Shown: positions 17,151 through 24,216 of the stretch, one piece after another
Position numbering within the stretch: the stretch's first letter is position 1
How the letters are laid out: each line of letters starts with the position of its first letter
NCBI GenBank assembly: GCA_900768135.1
Contig: CAAGBT010000030.1
Location: forward strand, 8,343-72,342
Direction: 5' to 3'
DNA length: 64,000 bases
Origin: an uncultured Oscillospiraceae bacterium
GTDB taxonomy: Bacteria > Bacillota > Clostridia > Oscillospirales > Oscillospiraceae
Program-made: the position numbers and the translations under genes
The notes under the pieces: model-generated
The model's input: only the letters and a program-made list of their open reading frames with translations
Database searches by the model: none
What the model was told of the DNA's origin: nothing

Positions 17151-17432
17151 TCAGCCCCCGAACAGCCGCGCAAGCAGCCCGCCGCGCCCGGCAGGCGCAT
17201 CCTCGTAGGCAAGCGAGTCGATGCGCCCGTCTACTTGCAGCTCGCCGCCGTCAAGGCTGAGCTTGCCGATGTGAAGGCCCTCTCCGGTCACGACCAGCAC
17301 GCCCTCGGCGGTGTTCATCACGATCTCGCACTCGTCGAAGCGGTCAACATCCTCCACGCCCGATACCGTCAGGCTCTCTCGTCCCTGAAGCTCGATGCGG
17401 TGGAGCGGTGCGGAAGAAGATTCATATGCCAT
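17151..17432 (-). CDS. yabP: Sporulation protein YabP
   Basis: The 93-residue protein matches the YabP/YqfC family: ELQGRESLTVSGVEDVDRFDE, then GVLVVTGEGLHIGKLSLDGGEL and VDGRIDSLAYE. YabP is made in the mother cell and is needed, with YabQ, for cortex formation. It is directly followed by yabQ and preceded by rqcP, the Bacillus order. Confidence 0.92.
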   Translation of the reverse strand: MAYESSSAPLHRIELQGRESLTVSGVEDVDRFDECEIVMNTAEGVLVVTGEGLHIGKLSLDGGELQVDGRIDSLAYEDAPAGRGGLLARLFGG

Positions 17433-17462
17433 AACTGCGCCCGTCCTTTCGTTGCAGGCGCG

Positions 17463-17502
17463 AAAAACGCGCCCTCCATACCACAGTGTATGAAGGGCGC
17501 GT
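17463..17502 (-). terminator. Terminator between rqcP and yabP
   Basis: On the minus strand ACGCGCCCTTCATAC pairs with GTATGGAGGGCGCGT (one mismatch) and is followed by TTTTTCG. It could separate housekeeping rqcP transcription from sporulation-specific yabP-yabQ expression. Confidence 0.8.
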
Positions 17503-17522
17503 CCGGAATATCACACGGCGCG

Positions 17523-17777
17523 CTATTCCTGCGGCGCGCGCACCTCGCGGTAGAGGAGCGCAGCCTCGTTCTTTCCGGCGGTCTCGGAAACGTTCAGCAC
17601 CTCAACGGTCAGCACGCGCTCGCCAAAGTGCAGCGCGATCACATCGCCCGGCTTCACATCGTATGACGCGCGCGCGACCTTTCCGTTAACGGTGACGCGC
17701 CCGCCGTCGCACGCATCATTGGCCACGGTGCGCCGCTTGATCAGCCGCGAGACCTTGAGGTATTTGTCAAGACGCAT
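17523..17777 (-). CDS. rqcP: S4-domain RNA-binding protein RqcP (YabO/Hsp15 family)
   Basis: The 84-residue protein starts MRLDKYLKVSRLIKRRTVA, the S4 RNA-binding signature, followed by GGRVTVNGKVARASYDVKPGD. RqcP works with RqcH on stalled 50S subunits to add alanine tails in ribosome quality control. The start at 17777 has a perfect AAGGAGG site. It sits after HU and before yabP, equivalent to Bacillus yabO. Confidence 0.9.
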   Translation of the reverse strand: MRLDKYLKVSRLIKRRTVANDACDGGRVTVNGKVARASYDVKPGDVIALHFGERVLTVEVLNVSETAGKNEAALLYREVRAPQE

Positions 17778-17795
17778 GGTGTGCCTCCTTTGGAA

Positions 17796-17824
17796 AGAAC
17801 GGCGGCGCACTGCGCCGCCGTTCT
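17796..17824 (-). terminator. Perfect 14-bp inverted repeat between HU and rqcP
   Basis: AGAACGGCGGCGCA and TGCGCCGCCGTTCT flank one central base. On the minus strand the stem ends in TTCTTTCC, a weak T-rich tail. It may act as a partial terminator that lets abundant HU mRNA be made in excess of rqcP. Confidence 0.6.
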
Positions 17825-17858
17825 ATGGGAAATCATAAAGGTCTTCCGATCCGGGAAA

Positions 17859-18134
17859 TTACTCCGCAACAGCGTCCTTGAACGCCTTGCCGGCCTTGAA
17901 GGTCGGAACCTTGGAGGCGGCGATGGTGATGCTCTCCTTGGTCTTGGGGTTGCGGCCGGTGCGTTCGGCGCGGTGCTTGGTCTCGAAAGAGCCGAAGCCA
18001 ACGAGCTGGACCTTTTCGTCGTTCTTGAGGGAATCGATAATGGTCTCGAGGGCGGCAGTGATGACGACCTCGGACTCCTTCTTGGAAATGCCTGCCTTTT
18101 CTGCAACCGCAGCAATGAGTTCGGTCTTGTTCAT
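17859..18134 (-). CDS. hup: HU family DNA-binding protein
   Basis: The 91-residue protein is a standard HU: MNKTELIAAVAEKAGISKKE, then VQLVGFGSFETKHRAERTGR with the DNA-bending arm GRNPKTKE, and FKAGKAFKDAV. It compacts and bends DNA without strong sequence preference. A GGAGGAAAAACA sequence precedes the start. It is inserted between mazG and rqcP, a common clostridial arrangement. Confidence 0.96.
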   Translation of the reverse strand: MNKTELIAAVAEKAGISKKESEVVITAALETIIDSLKNDEKVQLVGFGSFETKHRAERTGRNPKTKESITIAASKVPTFKAGKAFKDAVAE

Positions 18135-18185
18135 TGTTTTTCCTCCTGTAAAATTTCCGGAAAGCCGTTCCGGGAGTATCTGAGC

Positions 18186-18203
18186 AAAAGACGCCGGGCG
18201 TCT
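18186..18203 (-). terminator. Weak hairpin after mazG
   Basis: On the minus strand AGACG pairs with CGTCT around CCCGG (the seven-base arms AGACGCC/GGCGTCT share the centre) and is followed by TTTG. A second small stem (CCGGAA/TTCCGG) lies at 18158-18174, just upstream of HU. Confidence 0.4.
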
Positions 18204-18207
18204 CTGG

Positions 18208-18999
18208 TCATTCGTGATGTTTGGCGGCGTTCCACAGCGCCGTCAGCTCCTCCGGCGGCAGCGCGTCCATCGCTTCGCCGCGCGCGGAGACGGCCTGCTC
18301 CACCGCGCGGAAGCGCGCGATGAACTTTTCGCACGTTCGGCCAAGCGCCTCCTCCGGGTCAACGCCGCAGAAGCGGCCGACCTTGACGGCGGCAAACAGT
18401 ACGTCGCCCAGTTCTTCTTCAAAATTGGCGCCGTCTTCCACGGCGGCGCGCAGCTCCTGTGTTTCCTCGTCGAGCTTGTCGAGCGCGCCTGAAACGCCTG
18501 CAAATTCAAAGCCCGCTTTTGCCGCCTTGCTCTGCAGCTTCTCCGCGCGCCAGAGGGCGGGGAGAGAGCGGGCGACGGAGTCCATCGCCTCGGCGGTGGT
18601 GCGCTGTCCCTTTTCCGCGCGCTTGAGCTTGTCCCAGCTGACAAGCACCTCCTCGCTGCTTTCCGCCTGCGCCGCGCCGAAAATGTGCGGGTGGCGGAAG
18701 ATGAGCTTGCGCACGATGTGGTCGGTCACGTCGTCGGTGGTAAAGCGGCCGGCGTCCTCCTCGATGTGGATATTGAAGAGGACCTGCATCAGCATATCGC
18801 CCAGCTCTTCCTTCATCAGCTCCGGGTCGTCAAGGTCGAACGCCTCGGCGGCCTCGTAGGCCTCCTCCAAAAAATTGCGGCGGTTGCTCCGGTGCGTCTG
18901 CACGCGGTCCCACGGGCAGCCGTCCGGCGCACGAAGGATGCGCAGAACGCGCACAAGATCCTCGTAAGTGTAGACGGCTTTCTCAGGATAATTTACCAT
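18208..18999 (-). CDS. mazG: Nucleoside triphosphate pyrophosphohydrolase MazG
   Basis: The 263-residue protein has two MazG domains: residues about 10-115 (CPWDRVQTHRS, then EEAYEAAEA and EELGDMLMQVLF) and about 150-235 (KLDEETQELRA, EELGDVLFAAV). The ExxE/ExxD pairs bind magnesium. It hydrolyses non-canonical or excess NTPs. I choose the ATG at 18999 (MVNYPEKAVYTYEDL), with AAAGGA upstream; the extended frame is cysteine/serine-rich and unlike the family. Equivalent to the C-terminal half of Bacillus yabN, without its methylase domain. Confidence 0.92.
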   Translation of the reverse strand: MVNYPEKAVYTYEDLVRVLRILRAPDGCPWDRVQTHRSNRRNFLEEAYEAAEAFDLDDPELMKEELGDMLMQVLFNIHIEEDAGRFTTDDVTDHIVRKLIFRHPHIFGAAQAESSEEVLVSWDKLKRAEKGQRTTAEAMDSVARSLPALWRAEKLQSKAAKAGFEFAGVSGALDKLDEETQELRAAVEDGANFEEELGDVLFAAVKVGRFCGVDPEEALGRTCEKFIARFRAVEQAVSARGEAMDALPPEELTALWNAAKHHE

Positions 19000-19054
19000 A
19001 GATGTCCTTTCATTGCAAGGAGTTTCTGCGCTCTTTGCTGATTTTTCGGGAGTT

Positions 19055-20662
19055 TCAGCGCACATGGAGCAGGCGCGCGAGCTTATCGCCCTTCGGCAGC
19101 AGCTCCAGATCCTCGCGCCGGATGCAGCGCAGCGCCAGCACAAGCGCGCCGTACACAGCAACTGCGGCAAGGATGGCGGCCGCCACGCAGAGCAGCAGCA
19201 TCGTCCGGCCGCTTTCCTCCGTGAGCAGGAAGCGCGCGCACAGCGCGTAAACGCCGCGCGCCGTAAGCGCCATGGCGAGCGAGGCGAGCAGTGGGCGCAG
19301 GAAATAGCCCGGATAGTTCAGGCGGAAGCTGGTCACGCGCGAAACGGCGATCAGGTTCAGCAGCGCCGTGAGCGCAAAGCACACGAGCGTGCCGATGGGC
19401 GCGCCGTGGATGTTCACCGACGGGACGGCGACAAGGTTGTAGTTGAGAACGATCTTCACCACGCCGCCGATGAGCATCGTGACGATGGGGACATTCACGC
19501 GCCCGTAGGATTGCAGGATGGAGTTGGTGACGAGCATCAGGCAGACGAAAATGCTGGCGATGCCAAGCACGGCAAGCAGCTGCCCGCCAAGCGCGCCGTC
19601 GTAGCGCGGGTAGAACAGGCGGAAGATCGGGCCGCTGAGCGCCCACAGGCCCAGCCCCATCGGGAAGGCGAGCAGCGCCGTGACGCGGAACGAAGAGCGC
19701 ACGATGCGCGCGGTCTGGCGGTCGTTGCGCTGCGTGATGGCGGCGGAGACGGCGGGGATGACCGAGGCCGTGAGCGCAACCATCAGCGATGACGGCAGGT
19801 TGTAGAGGTCCATGCAGGCCGAGTAGTTGCCGTAAAGCGCGCGCGTTTCGTCCAGCGTGTATTGCAGCGCGCTTTGCAGCCGGCCCTGCACGAGCGAGGT
19901 GTCGATCAGCGTGATGATGGACACCATGGATGAGGCGACGGTAATGGGGATGGCCAGCGCCAGCAGGCGGCGCAGAATGGCGCGGCCCGAGGCGCAGCGC
20001 TCGCCGCGCTGCACGGCGGGGCGGCGGCGCAGATAGTCGGCGATCATGTAGGCTAGCGAAAGCACCGTTCCGATGGTCACGCCGCCGATGGCGCCTGCGG
20101 CGGCGATATAGTCCGCCTGGCCGATCTTCAGCAGCCACAGCGAGAGCGCAAGGCCGAACACAAGCTTGCACAGCGCCTCCAGGATCTGGGAAACGGCGGT
20201 GGGCGTCATATATTGCCGCCCCTGCGCATAGCCGCGGAACGCCGAAAGACAGCCCACGCACACCACGGCGGGCGCGAGCGTGCGGATGCCGTAAGCGGCG
20301 CGGGGGTTGTTCAAAAGCCCCGCAAGGTATTCGTTTCCCCACCACATCAGCGCAAACGACAGAACGCCCAGCACCAGAAACACGATCAGCGAGATGTGGA
20401 ACGTGCGCTGCGCCTGCCGCGTGCGGCCGCGGGCGTAGGCCTCGCTCACCAGCTTGGAAAGCGCCACGGGCAGCCCGGCGGTGGAGATGGTCAGCATGGT
20501 CGCATAGATATTGTAGGCGTTGGAAAAGTCCGCGCTGCCGCCCTCGCCGAGGATGTTGCGCAGCGGGATCTTGAATACCGCGCCGATGATCTTGACCGCA
20601 ACGATGCCGAACGCCAGCACGGCGGCGCCGCCAAGAAAAGATTGCTTTTTCTCCGTAGCCAT
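19055..20662 (-). CDS. SpoVB/YabM-type polysaccharide or lipid II flippase (MOP superfamily)
   Basis: The 535-residue protein has about 14 predicted transmembrane segments and the family start FLGGAAVLAFGIVAVKIIGAVFK, with IPLRNILGEGG and the TISTAGLPVALSKLVSEA motif typical of SpoVB-like MOP transporters. Such proteins flip lipid-linked precursors for wall or spore cortex. By position (before mazG-rqcP-yabPQ) it corresponds to Bacillus yabM. The start MATEKK at 20662 is preferred; an alternative at 20713 would overlap punA. The Shine-Dalgarno site is weak (AAGGG). Confidence 0.85.
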   Translation of the reverse strand: MATEKKQSFLGGAAVLAFGIVAVKIIGAVFKIPLRNILGEGGSADFSNAYNIYATMLTISTAGLPVALSKLVSEAYARGRTRQAQRTFHISLIVFLVLGVLSFALMWWGNEYLAGLLNNPRAAYGIRTLAPAVVCVGCLSAFRGYAQGRQYMTPTAVSQILEALCKLVFGLALSLWLLKIGQADYIAAAGAIGGVTIGTVLSLAYMIADYLRRRPAVQRGERCASGRAILRRLLALAIPITVASSMVSIITLIDTSLVQGRLQSALQYTLDETRALYGNYSACMDLYNLPSSLMVALTASVIPAVSAAITQRNDRQTARIVRSSFRVTALLAFPMGLGLWALSGPIFRLFYPRYDGALGGQLLAVLGIASIFVCLMLVTNSILQSYGRVNVPIVTMLIGGVVKIVLNYNLVAVPSVNIHGAPIGTLVCFALTALLNLIAVSRVTSFRLNYPGYFLRPLLASLAMALTARGVYALCARFLLTEESGRTMLLLCVAAAILAAVAVYGALVLALRCIRREDLELLPKGDKLARLLHVR

Positions 20663-20699
20663 AAGAGTACGACCCTTTTGATTCTGAGATTTTACCGCC

Positions 20700-21575
20700 T
20701 TACAGGCACTCAAGGCAGCCGAGGATCAGCGCCGAAAAGCGCGGCGCCGACTGCTCTGCCATCTCGTTTACCTCCTCGCCGCACAGCGGCTGGGCCAGCA
20801 CGCCCGCCGCCATGTTGGCGCACAGCGTTACGCCGAGGATCTCATAGCCGCAGTGCGCGGCGGCGATCGCCTCCGGCGCGGTGGACATGCCCACCGCGTC
20901 CGCGCCCAGCACGCGCGCGGCGCGCACCTCGGCCGGCGTTTCAAACTGCGGGCCGGGGAAGTACATATAAACGCCCTCGCGCAGGGCGATGCCCTGCTGC
21001 GCCGCCACCTCCCTCGCAAGCACGCGCAGGCGCGGGGTGTAGACGTTCGACATATCGGGGAAGCGCGTGCCGAACTCCGGAATGTTCGGCCCCCACAGCG
21101 GGCCGAAGTCGAAGAGCTTGATGTGGTCGGAGATCAGCATCAGGTCGCCGGCGGAATAATCGGTGTTCACCGCGCCTGCGGCGTTGGTCACGATCATCGT
21201 CTTCGCGCCGAGCAGCCGGATAACGCGCACGGCATAGGCGGCGTCCTCCATGGTGTAGCCCTCGTAGCAGTGCATCCTGCCCTGCATCACCGCCACGCGC
21301 CTGCCGCGCAGCGTGCCGAAGACGAAGCGCCCCGCGTGACCGGGCGCGGTAGAGGCGTGGAAGTGCGGGATATCGGCGTAGCTGACGTACACGGGCTGCT
21401 CGACCTGCTCGCCGAGAAAGCCCAGCCCGCTGCCGAGTACCAGCAGTACCTCGGGGCGGAAATCGCCGAGGTGGGCGGCGATCATGTCGGCGCTTTCGCA
21501 GTAATCGTCATAGGTAAAGTGCGGCTTAACGTCGTCAGCCGTCTGACGATAGGAATGGGGACTGTAGATCATCAT
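20700..21575 (-). CDS. punA: Purine nucleoside phosphorylase
   Basis: The 291-residue protein is a trimeric-type PNP: LVLGSGLGFLGEQ (phosphate-binding serine), the histidine in PGHAGRFVFG, MQGRMHCYEGYT, IVTNAAGAVN and VGMSTAPEAIAAAHCG. The purine-contacting asparagine is in CANMAAG, where most homologues have TN-MAAG. It splits inosine and guanosine to base and ribose-1-phosphate. The start codon overlaps the last base of the hemZ stop (TAATG), so translation is likely coupled. AAGGAG lies upstream. Confidence 0.94.
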   Translation of the reverse strand: MMIYSPHSYRQTADDVKPHFTYDDYCESADMIAAHLGDFRPEVLLVLGSGLGFLGEQVEQPVYVSYADIPHFHASTAPGHAGRFVFGTLRGRRVAVMQGRMHCYEGYTMEDAAYAVRVIRLLGAKTMIVTNAAGAVNTDYSAGDLMLISDHIKLFDFGPLWGPNIPEFGTRFPDMSNVYTPRLRVLAREVAAQQGIALREGVYMYFPGPQFETPAEVRAARVLGADAVGMSTAPEAIAAAHCGYEILGVTLCANMAAGVLAQPLCGEEVNEMAEQSAPRFSALILGCLECL

Positions 21576-23044
21576 TATTCTCCTTGTTCGGCATAGAAGC
21601 GGGCGAACTCCATCAGGTTCGCGCGCCGTTTTTCCGGGCGGTCGATGTATTCTTTCGGATATTTTGCGTTAAAGGCGCGGCGGATCTGCCCGCCGCCCAC
21701 CATCTTGGTTGAGCCGCCCGCGCCGAGCGAGAGGATGGAGTGCAGCTCTTCCATGATGTAGATGTTGTAAAGGCCCGTGCCGCCGGGCTTCGTCCAGCCG
21801 ACATTTTCAAAGCTGCCGGACATATATTTCTGCCGGTAAAGATAATAGGGGGCAAAGCCATATTTACGCAGCGCGGGGTCGGCATAGTCCAGCATTTGCG
21901 CGACCTCGTCCGCACCGGGGATACGGCTGCCCTCGAGCATGATGCGGCTGCCCTTTTTCAGCGACAGCGTGTGAACCGTGATGTTGTCCGCGCCCATCGA
22001 GATGACCTCGTCGAGGCTTCTGGCAAAGCCCTCGCTCGTGTCTTCGGGAAGACCGGCGATGAGATCCATATTGACGTGCGGGAAATTCGCAGTTTTCACC
22101 TGCTCCATCGCGCGGCGGATATCGTCCGCCGTGTGGCGGCGGCCGATGGCCGCAAGGACGTTGTCCTCCATCGTTTGGGGGTTGATGGAAACGCGCGTGG
22201 TGTTGTGCGCGCGCAGCACGCGCAGCTTTTCGGGGTCGATGGTGTCGGGCCGGCCTGCCTCGATCGTCAGCTCGGCGAGACCTCCAAAGTCAAAATTCTG
22301 CTCCAATTTCGTGAGCAGGCGGTCCATCTGACCGGCGGTCAGCGTGGTCGGCGTGCCGCCGCCCATGTAGAACGACTTGACGTTCAGCCCCAAATCGCGC
22401 ACGAGCTGCCCCGCGGCGGCGATCTCGCTGAAAAGCGCCTCCAGATACGGCTCGACCAGCGCAAGGGATTTTTCCACGCTCTGCGCAACGAAGCTGCAAT
22501 AGGCGCAGCGCGTGGGGCAGAAGGGAATGCCGACGTAGAGCGAAATGTCGTTCGGCTCCAGCTCCGCTGCGGCGCGGATGCCCGCGTCCGCCGCCTCGAT
22601 GGCAAGCCGCGCGCGCGCGGGCGCGACGCAGTAAAGCTCCTGCAATTCCTTTTCGGCGCGCTGTTTGCCGCCCTCGCGGATCAGCGAGAGCGCGACCTTT
22701 GCCGGACGCACGCCGGTAAGGCTCCCCCACGCGGGCGCAATGCCGAGCAGCTCCTTCGCCGCGCCGAAAAAGCTGATGCCGATGGCGTGGCGGCGCTGCC
22801 CTTCCTTTTCATAGTCTGTGCCGGAGAGAGGATAGCCGTAGCTGTGGGCGGCGCGTTTTCCGCCGCTGCCCAGCTCCGTCGTTACCTGCACGCGCCCGTC
22901 CTCCTCTGCCAGCGCGATGCGCGCCCAGCAGGGGTCGGCATTCTCGTCCACCGCGCCGTATACCGGCTTTTCGCCGGGGAAAAGCGTCAGCAGGCTCTGC
23001 TCCACGGCATATTTTTCATCATGCCCGATGAGCTGTACTTTCAT
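21575..23044 (-). CDS. hemZ: HemZ-type radical SAM protein (coproporphyrinogen dehydrogenase family)
   Basis: The 489-residue protein has a HemZ-specific N-terminal domain (residues 1-165) followed by a radical SAM core with the cluster motif CPTRCAYC at residues about 174-181, GGGTPTTL and the HemN-like tail. HemZ proteins are annotated as oxygen-independent coproporphyrinogen oxidases, but their in vivo role in anaerobes without haem synthesis is uncertain, and no other haem genes are in this window. It overlaps punA at its stop codon. Confidence 0.88.
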   Translation of the reverse strand: MKVQLIGHDEKYAVEQSLLTLFPGEKPVYGAVDENADPCWARIALAEEDGRVQVTTELGSGGKRAAHSYGYPLSGTDYEKEGQRRHAIGISFFGAAKELLGIAPAWGSLTGVRPAKVALSLIREGGKQRAEKELQELYCVAPARARLAIEAADAGIRAAAELEPNDISLYVGIPFCPTRCAYCSFVAQSVEKSLALVEPYLEALFSEIAAAGQLVRDLGLNVKSFYMGGGTPTTLTAGQMDRLLTKLEQNFDFGGLAELTIEAGRPDTIDPEKLRVLRAHNTTRVSINPQTMEDNVLAAIGRRHTADDIRRAMEQVKTANFPHVNMDLIAGLPEDTSEGFARSLDEVISMGADNITVHTLSLKKGSRIMLEGSRIPGADEVAQMLDYADPALRKYGFAPYYLYRQKYMSGSFENVGWTKPGGTGLYNIYIMEELHSILSLGAGGSTKMVGGGQIRRAFNAKYPKEYIDRPEKRRANLMEFARFYAEQGE

Positions 23045-23059
23045 GTGGAGCCGTCCTTT

Positions 23060-23671
23060 TTATTTCAGTGCCTGGCGGAGATAGGGGTTGTACTCCCGCT
23101 CGCACGCAAGCGTTGTTTTCTCCATGTGTCCGGGATAGACGGTGCAGTCGCCCGCCAGGCCGCCGAGCCGGCGCAGCGATGCGAACAGCTGCATGGCGTT
23201 GCCGCCGGGCAGATCCGTGCGTCCCACGGAGCCTGCAAAGAGCGTATCGCCGCAGAACATCGCGTCGCCGACCAGCAGCGTTACGCCGCCGAGCGTGTGG
23301 CCGGGCGTGGCCATCACGCGGATGGTGAGCGAGCCGAGCAGAAGCGAGTCGCCGTCCTTGTAGTAATGCAGGTCCGGTACCAGCTCCGCCATGGGATAGT
23401 GATAGATGCCGGCGCTGTAGGCGTCGTGCTGCTCGATGTAGACCGCCGCGTCCGGCAGCGCGGCCTTGAGCGCGGGAACGGCCAGCGTGTGGTCGCGGTG
23501 GCCGTGGGTGAGCAGAAGGTAGCGGACGGTCACGCCTTCGCTTTTGGCAAGCGCGAGCAGCCGCTCCGCCTCGTCGCCGGGGTCGATGAAGGCCGCCAGC
23601 TTCGTTTCCTCGTCGATGAGCAGGTAGCAGTTCGTTTGCAGCTCGCCGACGACGGTGGTGATGACTTTCAT
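23060..23671 (-). CDS. Metallo-beta-lactamase fold hydrolase (glyoxalase II-like)
   Basis: The 203-residue protein has the MBL zinc motif THGHRDHT (HxHxDH), a second histidine in ATPGHTLGG, the aspartate in MFCGDTLFAG and a final histidine in VYPGHMEKTT. The short length places it with the YcbL/GloB-like hydrolases. Substrate unknown; a thioester is plausible. The start at 23671 has AAAGGAG; the upstream ATG overlaps the dtd stop and lacks a site. Standard clostridial neighbourhood relA-dtd-MBL-hemZ. Confidence 0.88.
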   Translation of the reverse strand: MKVITTVVGELQTNCYLLIDEETKLAAFIDPGDEAERLLALAKSEGVTVRYLLLTHGHRDHTLAVPALKAALPDAAVYIEQHDAYSAGIYHYPMAELVPDLHYYKDGDSLLLGSLTIRVMATPGHTLGGVTLLVGDAMFCGDTLFAGSVGRTDLPGGNAMQLFASLRRLGGLAGDCTVYPGHMEKTTLACEREYNPYLRQALK

Positions 23672-23688
23672 GAAAAACGCTCCTTTCG

Positions 23689-24153
23689 TCACTGCTTTTT
23701 GGGCGCGTCCAGGTCGGCGGAGTCCACGATCAGCGTGAACGGCCCGTCGTTGAGGGATTCGACCTCCATGTAAGCGCCGAACTCGCCGGTCTCCACATGG
23801 TAGCCCTTTTCGCGGCAGATGGCAATGAATTTTTCGTACAGGGGGATAGCGGTCTCCGGCCGCGCGGCACTTAAAAATTCGGGACGGCGGCCCTTGCGGC
23901 AGTTGCCGTAGAGCGTGAACTGCGAGATCACGAGCAGCTCGCCGCCCACATCGTCGAGCGAGAGGTTGATCTTGTCGTTCTCGTCGTCAAAAATGCGCAG
24001 CGAGCAGAGCTTGTCCGCCATCCTGCGGCATTTTTCTTCCGTGTCGTTGGGCGCAACGCCCAGCAGGATCAGAAAGCCCCTGCCGATCTGCCCTTTCACT
24101 TCCCCGTCGATCGTAACGGAGGCGCGCTTTACTTTGGTCAATACTGCTCGCAT
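23689..24153 (-). CDS. dtd: D-aminoacyl-tRNA deacylase
   Basis: The 154-residue protein starts MRAVLTKVKRASVTIDG and has the DTD signatures SQFTLYGNCRKGRRPEF and NDGPFTLIVDS (the Gly-cisPro chiral filter). It removes D-amino acids, and glycine from tRNA-Ala, to protect translation. The start has AAAAGGAG upstream. It follows relA, as in most Firmicutes. Confidence 0.95.
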   Translation of the reverse strand: MRAVLTKVKRASVTIDGEVKGQIGRGFLILLGVAPNDTEEKCRRMADKLCSLRIFDDENDKINLSLDDVGGELLVISQFTLYGNCRKGRRPEFLSAARPETAIPLYEKFIAICREKGYHVETGEFGAYMEVESLNDGPFTLIVDSADLDAPKKQ

Positions 24154-24216
24154 GATAATTCTCCTTTTTGTCCCCAAAGGGGGAGGGTATTTTCCGCGCG
24201 CCGCGCGGAGCAGAAA

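Noticed and set aside
20700..20713. Upstream start for the SpoVB/YabM gene overlapping punA
   Set aside because: The extra residues are not family-like and lack a proper ribosome-binding site; the start at 20662 fits homologues.
21740..23773. Plus-strand frame of 677 codons opposite hemZ and the MBL gene
   Set aside because: Antisense shadow spanning two conserved genes; no Shine-Dalgarno site and no recognisable domain.
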